A stretch of DNA of 64,000 bases, from contig NZ_VFIY01000018.1 of NCBI RefSeq assembly GCF_006385175.1, positions 248,001-312,000 on the forward strand. The letters are read 5' to 3'. Made by a program: the position numbers and the translations under genes. Every line of letters begins with the position of its first letter. The first letter of the stretch is position 1. A model generated the notes under the pieces. It ran no database searches. It worked only from the letters and a program-made list of their open reading frames with translations, and was not told the origin of the DNA. Below, one piece after another: positions 33,631 to 42,588 of this stretch. This DNA is from Emcibacter nanhaiensis (GTDB lineage: Bacteria > Pseudomonadota > Alphaproteobacteria > Sphingomonadales > Emcibacteraceae).

Positions 33631-34473
33631 CTACTCCGAAACAGGTTCTACAAAAAAGTCCGGCAGCAGCCCGGCATCGGGATCCACCGCATAGCTGCTC
33701 AGGTCCGTCATTCCTTCCGACGCCAACAGTTCATCATCCACACAGAAATTGCCGGTAAATTCCCGGCTGTCGCGGGTCAGGATAATATGGGCGGCGTCAG
33801 CCATGATTTCCGGTTTCCGGCTGCCGCGGATGGCGGTATCCCCGCCCAGCAGGTTTTTCACCGCGGCCGTGGCGATAGCCGTCCGGGGCCAGAGCGCGTT
33901 GAAGGCGATGCCGTCCCGCCTGAATTCCTCCGCCATGCCCAGGACGCACATGCTCATGCCGAATTTTGCCATGGTATAGGCCACATGCGGCGCAAACCAC
34001 TTGGCCTCCATATTCAGCGGCGGCGACAGATTCAGCACATGGGGATTTTCCGCCTTTTTCAGATGGGGAATGCAGGCCTTGGACACCATGAACGTGCCGC
34101 GGGTATTGATCTGGTGCATCAGGTCATAACGCTTCATCTCTGTATGCAGGGTCGGCGTCAGGGAAATGGCGCTGGCGTTATTGATCAGGATATCGATACC
34201 GCCGAAGGTATCCACGGTTTTGGCTACGGCATCACTGACCAGTCCTTCATCCCGGATATCAACCGCCAGCGGCAGAGCCGTGCCGCCGGCCTGTTCGATT
34301 TCTTCGGCTGCGGTATAGATGGTCCCTTCCAGCTTCGGATGCGGTTCCGTGGATTTGGCGGCAATGGTCACATTGGCACCGTCGGCCGCCGCCCGCTTGG
34401 CGATGGCCAGCCCGATTCCCCGGCTGCCGCCGGTGATAAACAGTGTTTTTCCTTTCAGGTCTCCCACCGTCAT
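33631..34473 (-). CDS. SDR-family oxidoreductase, HSDL2-like
   Basis: Short-chain dehydrogenase of 280 residues. TGGSRGIGLAIA (residues 14-25) binds cofactor; then AAKSTEPHPKLEGTIY, a stretch I associate with the HSDL2/hydroxysteroid dehydrogenase-like group; INNASA and YTMAKFGMS carry the catalytic residues. It lies between the acyl-CoA dehydrogenase and acyl-CoA ligase genes, so it may oxidise an intermediate of lipid breakdown; substrate not predicted more closely. Confidence 0.88.
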   Translation of the reverse strand: MTVGDLKGKTLFITGGSRGIGLAIAKRAAADGANVTIAAKSTEPHPKLEGTIYTAAEEIEQAGGTALPLAVDIRDEGLVSDAVAKTVDTFGGIDILINNASAISLTPTLHTEMKRYDLMHQINTRGTFMVSKACIPHLKKAENPHVLNLSPPLNMEAKWFAPHVAYTMAKFGMSMCVLGMAEEFRRDGIAFNALWPRTAIATAAVKNLLGGDTAIRGSRKPEIMADAAHIILTRDSREFTGNFCVDDELLASEGMTDLSSYAVDPDAGLLPDFFVEPVSE

Positions 34474-34540
34474 ACTCCCTTTTTATCATCCCGGTGTTTG
34501 ATTTGATGTTGTATGCCCCTTTAAATCACCATATTCGGAA

Positions 34541-36343
34541 TTATAGCGCCATATGGTCATCCTCAATAGCATAAAACAGACTGTCTCCGCCCATAACCAT
34601 CTCCTTCAGCCCGAAAGCCGTCGGCATGACCTGTTCGCCGTAAAACCGGACGGTAGCGATTTTCGCCCTGAGGAAGTCTTCGTCTCCGTTTCCGGTGCCC
34701 GATTCCAGCCGGGTCTGGGCGGCGACCGCCGCTTTGGCCATCAGGTAGCCGCCCACGACCATGCTCATCAGGCGCAGGAACGGCACGGAGCCGGCCGCCA
34801 CATCGCGCATATTCTGTTTCTGCTGTGCTAACAGCCATTCCGCAGACTCACGGCAATCGGCCGTGATCCTGGACAGGTTTTCACGATATTGGGCCAGTTC
34901 GCCGATTTCCGGCATGGCGGCAATGAAATCTTCAGTCATACCGAGGAAGGCCTGCCAGTGCTCGCCCCCGTCCATGGCCAGCTTGCGTCCGACCAGGTCC
35001 ATCGCCTGGATGCCGTTGGTGCCTTCGTAAATGGGATGAATGCGGGCATCCCGGAACACCTGGGCGATGCCGGTTTCCTCGATGTAGCCCATCCCGCCAA
35101 ACACCTGCACGGCAAGGGAGGAATTCTCCACACCAAGGTCGGTCCCGTAGGCCTTGCTGATCGGCGTCAGCAGGTCGGCCAGGCCGCGATATTTGCGACG
35201 GACCTCCCCGTCAGGATGATGTCGTCCCATATCCAGCGCCAGGGCATTGAGATAAATGATCGCCCGCACGGCTTCGGTTGTGGATTTGATGGTCATCAGC
35301 ATACGGCGTACGTCTGCGTGCTCAATAATCGGGCTTTTGCCTTCGCTTGTGGAGCCGATGGCCTTGCCCTGGCGCCGGTCCCTGGCATAGTCCAGCGCCA
35401 TCTGCCAGCCCCGCTCCGCAGCGCACAGGCCAAGGATCCCCACATTGAGCCGCGCATTGTTCATCATGGTGAACATGCAGCGCATGCCCTGGTTCTCCCC
35501 GCCGATCAGGTAGCCCACACAATTTCCATTGTCCCCGTAGGACATGACACAGGTCGGACTGGCGTGGATTCCCATCTTATGTTCCAGTGATACCGCCCTG
35601 AGATCATTTTTCTCGCCGAGGCTGCCATCCTCGTTGATCAGATATTTCGGCACAATAAACAGGCTGATTCCCTTGGTTCCCTCCGGCGAGCCGGGGGTGC
35701 GGGCCAACACCAGATGAATGATGTTCTCAGCCATGTCATGTTCACCCCAGCTGATGAAAATCTTCTGGCCGCTGATCCGGTAAGTGCCGTCGGCCTGGGG
35801 GTCCGCCCTGGTCCGGAGCGCGCCCACATCGGACCCTGCCTGGGGTTCGGTCAGATTCATGGTTCCGGTCCATTCGCCGGACACCAGCTTTTCCATATAG
35901 GTTTTCTGTTGCTCTTCGGTGCCGTGCGCTTCCAGGGCCTCAACGGCGCCCTGGCCGAGAATCGGACAGAGGGTAAAGGCCTGGTTGGCACTGGCCATCA
36001 TTTCCTGCACCGCCGTGCCCAGCACCTGCGGCATGCCCTGTCCGCCATATTCGACGGGACCGCAAATCCCGTTCCAGCCGTTTTCCACATAAGCCTGGTA
36101 GGCGTCCTTGAAGCCGTCCGGCGTTTTCACCCCGTCATCGGCCAGCACACTGCCTTGCCGGTCGCCGACAGCATAAAGCGGGGAGATTTTCTCCGACGAA
36201 AATTTACCGCCCTCTTCCAGAACGGCCTGGACCAGGTCATCACTGACTTCCTGAAAGGGCTCAAGCTTCAGCAGCTCGGCCATATCGATCACGTGATCCA
36301 GAACAAAACGAATTTCCCGGGTCGGGGCTACATACTCGGCCAA
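34541..36343 (-). CDS. Acyl-CoA dehydrogenase with C-terminal extension
   Basis: FAD enzyme that introduces the 2,3 double bond in acyl-CoA, the first step of beta-oxidation. At 600 residues it belongs to the long ACAD branch: central MNLTEPQAGSDVGALRTRA (FAD/substrate loop), the catalytic-base region IHPIYEGTNGIQAMDLVG, then an extra C-terminal helical domain typical of the branch. It is the first gene of a minus-strand unit with SDR and acyl-CoA ligase. A PsrA-like palindrome at 36451-36468 lies about 110 bases upstream. Confidence 0.93.
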   Translation of the reverse strand: MAEYVAPTREIRFVLDHVIDMAELLKLEPFQEVSDDLVQAVLEEGGKFSSEKISPLYAVGDRQGSVLADDGVKTPDGFKDAYQAYVENGWNGICGPVEYGGQGMPQVLGTAVQEMMASANQAFTLCPILGQGAVEALEAHGTEEQQKTYMEKLVSGEWTGTMNLTEPQAGSDVGALRTRADPQADGTYRISGQKIFISWGEHDMAENIIHLVLARTPGSPEGTKGISLFIVPKYLINEDGSLGEKNDLRAVSLEHKMGIHASPTCVMSYGDNGNCVGYLIGGENQGMRCMFTMMNNARLNVGILGLCAAERGWQMALDYARDRRQGKAIGSTSEGKSPIIEHADVRRMLMTIKSTTEAVRAIIYLNALALDMGRHHPDGEVRRKYRGLADLLTPISKAYGTDLGVENSSLAVQVFGGMGYIEETGIAQVFRDARIHPIYEGTNGIQAMDLVGRKLAMDGGEHWQAFLGMTEDFIAAMPEIGELAQYRENLSRITADCRESAEWLLAQQKQNMRDVAAGSVPFLRLMSMVVGGYLMAKAAVAAQTRLESGTGNGDEDFLRAKIATVRFYGEQVMPTAFGLKEMVMGGDSLFYAIEDDHMAL

Positions 36344-36450
36344 CTCTTCTTCTCCTAAACTTGTCTGATTGCTGTTTGACGCCTATGGCACTATGATTTT
36401 GTTCGTGTTAAGAACCCTGTGTTTTTTAATCTTGTTCACATAGGAAAACA

Positions 36451-36468
36451 TTCAAACAATCGTTTGAA
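36451..36468. promoter_or_regulatory. PsrA-type TetR operator
   Basis: TTCAAAC-AATC-GTTTGAA, perfect 7-bp arms with 4-base spacer. The core CAAAC-N4-GTTTG equals the reported PsrA consensus (CAAAC-N2-4-GTTTG). It lies between the acyl-CoA dehydrogenase unit (minus) and sua5 (plus). A second palindrome AAAACA-AG-TGTTTT is at 36495-36508. PsrA represses fatty-acid degradation genes and is released by long-chain acyl-CoA/fatty acid. Confidence 0.55.
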
Positions 36469-36540
36469 ATTCAACTTACATGACTCGCACGTTTAAAACA
36501 AGTGTTTTACGTGTCGTCACCGCAGGACAACCAGACGGCT

Positions 36541-37521
36541 ATGAATTACAAGAATGTCTTCAGCGCTAATTCCGTGAATTACACCCTGGCCGCCAAATAT
36601 CTGCGACAGGGAAAACTGGTGTCCTTTCCGACAGAGACCGTATATGGCCTGGGCGCAGATGCCTGCAACGGCGAGGCAGTTGCCACCATCTTTGCAACCA
36701 AGAACCGGCCGAATTTCAACCCCCTGATCGTGCATGTGCCCGACCTTGAAACAGCCGAAAATTACGTATTCCTGGATGAAACATCGCGCCGGCTGGCGGA
36801 AAAATTCTGGCCCGGCCCCTTTACCCTGGTCCTGCCGCGAAAAGAAGACTGTCCTTTAAGCCCGCTGGTCTCGGCCGGCCTTGATACGGTGGCGATCCGC
36901 GTACCCCGCCACCACATGGCCCGGGAACTCCTGCAGACATTCGGCGGCGCCATCGCCGCCCCCAGCGCCAATAAGTCCGGCCGGGTCAGCCCGACCACCG
37001 CCGAACATGTCGCCCGCGAATTCACGCCCGAGGAAGTGCCCCTGATCCTCGATGGCGGCCCCTGTGAAGAGGGCCTGGAATCGACCATCGTCCAGGTCTC
37101 CGGACAGGAAGTCCTGCTGCTCAGGCCCGGCACCGTCACCCCCAGGGAAATCGAACTGGTCGCCGGCCTGCCGGTCCGGCTGGTGAAGAATGCAGACAAT
37201 CCGGTTGCCCCCGGGCAGCTCAAGAGCCATTATGCGCCAAGGGCCCGGCTGCGGCTGAATGCCACCCACGCAGAGCCGGGCGAGGCGTTGCTGGCCTTTG
37301 GCCGCGCTGTCCCGAAGGACGGCGTCATCACCCGCAACCTCAGCCCCAACGGCAGTCTGACCGAAGCGGCCGCCAGCCTGTTTTCCCTGATGCGGGAACT
37401 GGATGAACTGGGTATTGCCAGAATTGCCGTGATGCCGATCCCGATGCAGGGCCTCGGCCTGGCCATCAACGACCGCCTGGAGCGGGCGGCGGCGCCGCGA
37501 CCGGACGAGGAAGAAGCCTGA
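36541..37521 (+). CDS. L-threonylcarbamoyladenylate synthase (Sua5/YwlC type)
   Basis: Makes threonylcarbamoyl-AMP from threonine, bicarbonate and ATP for the t6A37 modification of tRNAs. From the ATG at 36541 the protein has 326 residues: the YrdC-like core starts with GKLVSFPTETVYGLGADACN, has RPNFNPLIVHV and PSANKSGRVSPTTAEHV, and is followed by a C-terminal Sua5 domain (KSHYAPRARLRL...). I prefer this ATG to a GTG 39 bases upstream because that extension is not conserved in the family and lacks a ribosome site. Downstream the D-lactate dehydrogenase-like gene starts 11 bases after its stop. Confidence 0.93.
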   Translation: MNYKNVFSANSVNYTLAAKYLRQGKLVSFPTETVYGLGADACNGEAVATIFATKNRPNFNPLIVHVPDLETAENYVFLDETSRRLAEKFWPGPFTLVLPRKEDCPLSPLVSAGLDTVAIRVPRHHMARELLQTFGGAIAAPSANKSGRVSPTTAEHVAREFTPEEVPLILDGGPCEEGLESTIVQVSGQEVLLLRPGTVTPREIELVAGLPVRLVKNADNPVAPGQLKSHYAPRARLRLNATHAEPGEALLAFGRAVPKDGVITRNLSPNGSLTEAAASLFSLMRELDELGIARIAVMPIPMQGLGLAINDRLERAAAPRPDEEEA

Positions 37522-37532
37522 AAGAAACCGAC

Positions 37533-38963
37533 ATGACAAAGCCTGACCAAAACCATCTGGATAATCTCAAAAGTATCGCCGGCGCCGGCGGCTGGTCGGA
37601 TGATCCCGACGTGCTGGCCCCTCACCTTGTGGAGTGGCGCGACCTTTATCAGGGCAAGACCCCCCTGTTACTGTTGCCCGACAGTTCGGAAAAAGTGGCC
37701 GCCCTGGTGAAATACTGCCATGACAACCGCCTCCCCCTGGTTCCCCAGGGTGGAAATACCGGCCTGGTCGGCGGCGGCCTGCCCGATGACAGCGGCAACG
37801 AGATCCTGATCAGCCTCAAACGCCTCAACAAGGTGCGGCTCCGCGATCCGCTGAACCAGACCATCACCGTCGAGGCCGGCGTCATTCTCGCCGACCTGCA
37901 GGCCATGGCCGAGGAGATGGACCTTTATTTTCCGCTCAGCCTCGCCTCCGAAGGCACCTGCCAGGTGGGCGGCAATATTTCCAGCAATGCCGGCGGCGTC
38001 GGCGTGCTGAAATACGGCAACATGCGCGATCTGGTGCTGGGACTGGAAGTGGTGCTGCCGGACGGCCAACTGTGGGACGGCCTGACCGGGCTCCGGAAAG
38101 ACAATACCGGGTACGACCTGAAACAGCTGTTCATCGGCTCCGAAGGCACGCTGGGCATCGTCACCGCCGCCACCCTGAAACTCTATCCCCGGCCGCTCAA
38201 CACGCAGACGGCGCTGCTGGCCATTCCGTCGCCGCAGGCGGCGATCGAGCTTTTGACCCTGGCCCGGAAAATGAGCGGCGACCTGGTTACCGCCTTCGAA
38301 ATCATTCCCCGCATCGGTCTGGACTTCCTGGTCCGGCATATGGACGCCACGGACCCCATGGAAACAGCCTATGACTGGCACATCCTGATGGAATGTTCAT
38401 CGTCGCTGGACCGGTTGCACCTCGACCTGGAAAACCTGTTCCAGCAGATCATGGAAACCGCAATGGAACAGGAGCTGGTGCTGGACGGGGTGATCGCCAG
38501 CAGCGAACAGCAGCGTGACAATCTGTGGGCGCTCCGGGAAAACCTGTCGGAAGTGCAGAAGTTCGAAGGCGGCAGCATCAAGCATGATATTTCCGTGCCG
38601 GTTTCCAAGATTCCGGAATTCCTGGAAAAAGCCACCGCCGCAGTGGAGCAGGCCATTCCCGGCATCCGGCCGGTGCCGTTCGGCCATATCGGCGACGGCA
38701 ATATCCATTTCAACCTGACCCAGCCGGAAGGCGCCGACAAGGCCGCCTATCTCGACCGCTGGGAAGAGGTGAACAAGATCGTCCATGACATTGTGCACGG
38801 ACTGGACGGCAGCATCAGCGCCGAGCACGGCATCGGCCGGCTCAAGGTGGAGGAGCTGACCCGTTATAAGTCGCCCCTCGCCCTTGACCTGATGCGTAAA
38901 CTGAAAAAGACACTGGACCCGGCAAATATTCTTAATCCGGGACGGATTGTCCAGAACGATTAA
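37533..38963 (+). CDS. FAD-binding oxidoreductase (GlcD/D-2-hydroxyacid dehydrogenase type)
   Basis: Oxidises a D-2-hydroxyacid (D-lactate, glycolate or D-2-hydroxyglutarate). The 476-residue protein has the PCMH FAD-binding region: VPQGGNTGLVGGG near residue 70 and GGNISSNAGGVGVLKYG around residue 147, then the C-terminal domain with VPFGHIGDGNIHFNL and EHGIGRLK. The last part (LDPANILNPGRIV) is typical of D-lactate/D2HG dehydrogenases. Cytoplasmic, about 52 kDa. Substrate unproven. The start codon follows the Sua5 stop by 11 bases. Confidence 0.9.
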   Translation: MTKPDQNHLDNLKSIAGAGGWSDDPDVLAPHLVEWRDLYQGKTPLLLLPDSSEKVAALVKYCHDNRLPLVPQGGNTGLVGGGLPDDSGNEILISLKRLNKVRLRDPLNQTITVEAGVILADLQAMAEEMDLYFPLSLASEGTCQVGGNISSNAGGVGVLKYGNMRDLVLGLEVVLPDGQLWDGLTGLRKDNTGYDLKQLFIGSEGTLGIVTAATLKLYPRPLNTQTALLAIPSPQAAIELLTLARKMSGDLVTAFEIIPRIGLDFLVRHMDATDPMETAYDWHILMECSSSLDRLHLDLENLFQQIMETAMEQELVLDGVIASSEQQRDNLWALRENLSEVQKFEGGSIKHDISVPVSKIPEFLEKATAAVEQAIPGIRPVPFGHIGDGNIHFNLTQPEGADKAAYLDRWEEVNKIVHDIVHGLDGSISAEHGIGRLKVEELTRYKSPLALDLMRKLKKTLDPANILNPGRIVQND

Positions 38964-38996
38964 AAAAGTAACCCTAATACAGAGGCAGTAAGGGAT

Positions 38997-39869
38997 ATGA
39001 GTGAGCAAAACTACAGGGAAGACCGTTATACCTCGCGTGATGGTCTCAGTCTTTATTACCGGGTCTATGAAAACAGCAACAGCACCAAAACGCCGTTGCT
39101 CTGCATCCACGGGATTACACGAAATTCAAAGGATTTCCATGACTTTGCCAGCTTGATGCAACAGGACCGCCCTGTAATCAGCATGGATGTGCGCGGCCGG
39201 GGGCAATCGGACTATGATCCGGAATATCATAACTACCAGATTCCCGTCTATGTGGCCGACATGTTTGAATTGATGGATCATATTGGACTTCCCACAGTAG
39301 TGGTCGTCGGCACGTCGATGGGGGGGCTGGTCGGCATGGGCATGGCTGCGGTTCAGCCGGAGCGCGTCAGGGCCATTGTCCTCAATGACGTGGGACCGGT
39401 TATCGAACAGACGGGCATCGACCGCATCTGGACCTATGTCGGGAAAACCGCCACCGTCCGCAGCTGGGATCAGGCCGCCAACATCCTGAAAACCATGAAC
39501 ATCGAGAATTTTTCCGACTACACCCAGGACGATTGGCTGAAATTTGCCAACAATACCTTCCGGGAACAGCAAGACGGCACCCTGGTCGCCGACTATGACC
39601 CCCATGTGGGGACCGCGGTGCGGGAAAGCCAGGAAGCAGCCGTCCCGGAGGACATGTGGCCGCTGTTCGAATCTCTCGCCGCCATTCCGATTCTGTGCCT
39701 GCACGGCGCCATGAGCGATATCCTGTCCGCCGAGACCGTGAAAAAAATGAGCGACCTTCATCCGACCTTCACCGGCGTCACCATTGCCCACCGCGGCCAT
39801 ACACCAGACCTGCGTGAAGATCAGAGCGTTACAGCCATTAGGGATTTTCTCGGAAAAATTGACGGCTAG
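38997..39869 (+). CDS. Alpha/beta hydrolase
   Basis: Serine hydrolase of the alpha/beta fold, 290 residues. The nucleophile elbow is GTSMGG (about residues 102-107), the oxyanion region HGITRNSKDF near residue 40, and the catalytic His is in HRGHTPDL near the C-terminus. Resembles epoxide hydrolase/haloalkane-type and proline iminopeptidase-like esterases. No substrate evidence. It converges with the SRAP gene (4-base overlap). Confidence 0.88.
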   Translation: MSEQNYREDRYTSRDGLSLYYRVYENSNSTKTPLLCIHGITRNSKDFHDFASLMQQDRPVISMDVRGRGQSDYDPEYHNYQIPVYVADMFELMDHIGLPTVVVVGTSMGGLVGMGMAAVQPERVRAIVLNDVGPVIEQTGIDRIWTYVGKTATVRSWDQAANILKTMNIENFSDYTQDDWLKFANNTFREQQDGTLVADYDPHVGTAVRESQEAAVPEDMWPLFESLAAIPILCLHGAMSDILSAETVKKMSDLHPTFTGVTIAHRGHTPDLREDQSVTAIRDFLGKIDG

Positions 39870-40642
39870 AACAAGCCGAACTGGCCCTTGTCGTCCTCTT
39901 CCCGGCCGGTAGCCGGTTCCCGGCAGGCGGGGCCATCATGGCGGGCGCTGTTGACATAGGGCGACACCCGGTAATAGTCGAGCCGGTCTTCCAGAGCCGT
40001 CGACAGTTTGTCGAAGATATGCCGGTCCGGCGGATCGGACGGCCGGAGCCACAGGTCATAGTCATCGGGATGAGGCATCACCGGCATACGGTCATGAATG
40101 TCGCGGATTTTCCCCGTGGCCGGTTTGGTGACGATACTGACGCTTTCCAGCCAGTCGTCCCCATGCGGCCCCATCCAGATTTCCCAGATCCCGGCAAAGG
40201 CAAAAGGCTCGTGGTCGGGCAGACAGATGTGATAGGGCACCGGCGAGGCTTTGACCGACGCCTTGCTGCGTTTCCATTCGTAAAAGCCATCCGCCGGCAC
40301 CAGGCAGCGGCGGCGGCGGAACGGACTGCGAAATGACGGCTTGTCGGCAATGGTCTCGCTGCGGGCGTTGATCAGCGGCTTGCCCTTCTGCAGTTCCCTG
40401 GCCCAGTTCGGTACCAGGCCCCAGCGCATCAGCGCCACTTCCTTGGGTGGCAGGGGCGCATCGGGCAAAATCGCCTGGTCCTTGTCCGATCCCGAAAGCC
40501 GGATCACCGGGATCGGCTGCAGGGGAGCAATATTGAAGCGGGAGGGCACCCGGGGTTCACCGGCCGGGGTCTTGTCGGTAAGCCCCATATACTCGAGGAA
40601 TTTCTTATAGGCTTCGCTGGCCAGCGAATATCTTCCGCACAT
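39866..40642 (-). CDS. SOS response-associated peptidase (SRAP/YedK-HMCES)
   Basis: Protects abasic sites in single-stranded DNA by forming a thiazolidine DNA-protein crosslink through the N-terminal Cys. The 258-residue protein starts MCGRYSLAS, leaving Cys2 as the reactive residue after Met removal. NARSETIADKPSFR (Asn and Glu), RRCLVPADGFYEWK (Glu) and HDRMPVM (His) supply the rest of the SRAP active site. Divergent from a Nudix gene; no LexA box is obvious in the short gap. Confidence 0.95.
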   Translation of the reverse strand: MCGRYSLASEAYKKFLEYMGLTDKTPAGEPRVPSRFNIAPLQPIPVIRLSGSDKDQAILPDAPLPPKEVALMRWGLVPNWARELQKGKPLINARSETIADKPSFRSPFRRRRCLVPADGFYEWKRSKASVKASPVPYHICLPDHEPFAFAGIWEIWMGPHGDDWLESVSIVTKPATGKIRDIHDRMPVMPHPDDYDLWLRPSDPPDRHIFDKLSTALEDRLDYYRVSPYVNSARHDGPACREPATGREEDDKGQFGLF

Positions 40643-40716
40643 GAATAATCCCCGTATTTATCCTTGCCAAACAGTCGATTATTTCCAATAGTCCCAACAT
40701 ACAGGAGACGTAAAGA

Positions 40717-41148
40717 ATGAAAAGGGATTATCCGGACCGGCCATTTGTGGCCGTCGGTGTCGTTGTGTTCAGGGATGACAGCGTATTGCTGATCAAACGC
40801 GGCAAGCCGCCGAAGCTGGGCCAGTGGTCAATCCCCGGCGGAGGCCAGGATGTAGGGGAAACCCTGCCGGAAACCGCTGCCCGGGAAGTCCTCGAGGAAA
40901 CCGGCATTTCATTCGCGAACCTGCAACTGGTCGACGCCCTGGACCTGATCGACCGCGACGATAAAGGTCATGTCCGGCACCACTACACCCTGATCGACTA
41001 TACTGCCGACTATGCGGGCGGCGAGCTTTGCCCCGGCGATGACGCCGCGGATGCCAGATGGGTTCCCCTTGCCGAGCTTGATCGCTATAACCTGTGGGAT
41101 GACACCACAGACATCATCGAAAAAGCCAAAAGAATTGCCGGACAGTAA
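40717..41148 (+). CDS. Nudix hydrolase
   Basis: Hydrolyses a nucleoside diphosphate linked to another moiety. The 143-residue protein has the Nudix box (G-x5-E-x7-REUxEExGU) in GGGQDVGETLPETAAREVLEETGI, preceded by KLGQWSIPGGG. The size and the following VDALDLIDRDD loop resemble ADP-ribose/8-oxo-dGTP-type family members, but substrate is not decided. It is followed by a thioesterase gene after 11 bases. Confidence 0.9.
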   Translation: MKRDYPDRPFVAVGVVVFRDDSVLLIKRGKPPKLGQWSIPGGGQDVGETLPETAAREVLEETGISFANLQLVDALDLIDRDDKGHVRHHYTLIDYTADYAGGELCPGDDAADARWVPLAELDRYNLWDDTTDIIEKAKRIAGQ

Positions 41149-41159
41149 GAGGACTTCAG

Positions 41160-41603
41160 ATGGAAAATTCACCGGAACAGAAAAGCAGCTACAAATGGTT
41201 CATCCCGGTTCCGACCCGCTGGATGGACAATGATATTTTCGGCCATGTGAACAATGTGAACTATTATTCCTATTTCGACACCATCGCCAACAGCTTCCTG
41301 ATCCGCGAAGGCGGATTTGACATTCATAATGCCGAGGTGATCGGCTATGTGGTTCATTCCCAGTGCAATTACCTCAAGGGCATTGCCTTCCCCGACCAGC
41401 TCAGCGGTGGTTTCCGGGTCCTGAAAATCGGCAACAGCTCGGTCACCTATGGCATCGGCATCTTCCGGGGCGACGAAGAGACGGCCAGCGCCCACGGCAC
41501 CTTCACCCATGTGTTTGTCAATCGGGAGAGCGAACGCCCGAGCCCGATTCCGGCCCCGATCCGCGCCGCCCTGGAACGGGTCCTGGCGGAGGCGGCGGAA
41601 TGA
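41160..41603 (+). CDS. Hotdog-fold acyl-CoA thioesterase (4HBT type)
   Basis: Hydrolyses a thioester of CoA or ACP. The 147-residue hotdog protein has the active-site region RWMDNDIFGHVNNVNYYSYFDT, with Asp in the position used by 4-hydroxybenzoyl-CoA thioesterases. The ATG of the next ORF overlaps its stop (ATGA), so the two are translated together. Substrate unknown. Confidence 0.88.
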   Translation: MENSPEQKSSYKWFIPVPTRWMDNDIFGHVNNVNYYSYFDTIANSFLIREGGFDIHNAEVIGYVVHSQCNYLKGIAFPDQLSGGFRVLKIGNSSVTYGIGIFRGDEETASAHGTFTHVFVNRESERPSPIPAPIRAALERVLAEAAE

Positions 41604-41746
41604 CGGAAACGTCGAAATCACAGAGATTTCTCGGCTCCCTCAAGGTTCATTTGCGCCTGATCGGCATCGCCACCCTGTTCGGGCTCACCGCCTATGGCGT
41701 CATCCACCTGATGATCTGGCTGTTCAAACTTGTCAATTTAATGTAG
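41600..41746 (+). CDS. Small membrane protein, 48 residues
   Basis: A 48-residue ORF whose ATG overlaps the thioesterase stop (ATGA). It starts MTETSKSQRFLGSLKVHLRL and contains one hydrophobic helix (about 20-45; FGLTAYGVIHLMIWLFKLVN). Function unknown. The coupled start and one clear helix support it as real. The DUF2842 gene begins 10 bases later. Confidence 0.65.
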   Translation: MTETSKSQRFLGSLKVHLRLIGIATLFGLTAYGVIHLMIWLFKLVNLM

Positions 41747-41756
41747 TTTCCTGTTC

Positions 41757-41951
41757 ATGTATCCATCCTTCAAGAAATTCGCCGGCATTATGGCCATTCT
41801 GATTGGCCTCGCCATATACGCGCTTGTGGTCACACGCCTTATTGAGGCCTTTTTCGCCGAACATATTGTGCTCCAGTTGATCTGTTATTTGATTGCAGGT
41901 ATCGTCTGGATATTTCCTGCATACTGGGTGCTTAAGAAGACCAGCACATAA
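41757..41951 (+). CDS. DUF2842 family small membrane protein
   Basis: A 64-residue protein with two hydrophobic helices (residues 8-28 and 36-57). The second part, with AGIVWIFPAYWVLKK, is the DUF2842 signature (helix, Gly-x-x-W-x-x-P). Role unknown; common in Alphaproteobacteria. It precedes the DUF1134 gene by 13 bases. Confidence 0.82.
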   Translation: MYPSFKKFAGIMAILIGLAIYALVVTRLIEAFFAEHIVLQLICYLIAGIVWIFPAYWVLKKTST

Positions 41952-41964
41952 AACAGGGGAAGTT

Positions 41965-42579
41965 ATGTCAAAAGTTCTTAATCTATTTCTCGTGATCAGT
42001 GGCTTATTCCTTGCCGGCTGCGCCAGTAGCGGCCAGGGTGACGAACCTGTGGACGGCAGCAAATACCGCCAGGACCAGGACGGCACCAACTATGCCAATA
42101 CCTATGACGAAAAGAGCATCATGAATGCCGCCTCCGACTTTCTTGGCGGCGGTTCCGAGGCCTTGGCCAAATTGATTGAAAAAGCCTTCAAGGACCACGG
42201 CCGCCCCAACGCCTATATCATCGGCACCGAAGGCAGCGGCGCGCTGGTGGTCGGCCTACGCTATGGCGACGGCACCCTGTCCCACAAGGTGGAAGGCGAC
42301 AGCCGCATCTACTGGACCGGCCCCTCCATCGGATTGGATGTGGGCGGCAACGCCTCGCGGGTGTTTGCCCTGGTTTATAACCTTTACGACGTCCAGGAAG
42401 TCTACCAGCGCTTCCCCGCCATTGAAGGCAGCTTTTATTATATCGGCGGCCTGGGCATGAACTACCAGCAGCGCGGCGATATCATTATCGCGCCGATCCG
42501 TGTCGGTGTCGGACTACGCGCCGGAGCCAACCTGGGGTACATGAACATGACCAAGGACCGGACCTGGCTTCCGTTCTAG
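41965..42579 (+). CDS. eipA: DUF1134 lipoprotein (EipA-like envelope integrity protein)
   Basis: Predicted periplasmic lipoprotein of 204 residues. The ATG at 41965 follows AGGGGAAG and gives a signal peptide with a lipobox (LAGC). The mature part has the DUF1134 core AFKDHGRPNAYIIGTEGSGAL-, then LRYGDGTLSHKVEGD- and YQRFPAIEGSFYYIGGLGMNYQQRGD-. In Brucella, EipA (DUF1134) supports envelope integrity and virulence; here the role is inferred. An upstream in-frame extension of 24 codons lacks a signal and is not used. A stem (42594-42613) downstream belongs to the end of the TauE gene. Confidence 0.85.
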   Translation: MSKVLNLFLVISGLFLAGCASSGQGDEPVDGSKYRQDQDGTNYANTYDEKSIMNAASDFLGGGSEALAKLIEKAFKDHGRPNAYIIGTEGSGALVVGLRYGDGTLSHKVEGDSRIYWTGPSIGLDVGGNASRVFALVYNLYDVQEVYQRFPAIEGSFYYIGGLGMNYQQRGDIIIAPIRVGVGLRAGANLGYMNMTKDRTWLPF

Positions 42580-42588
42580 GAATAATCT

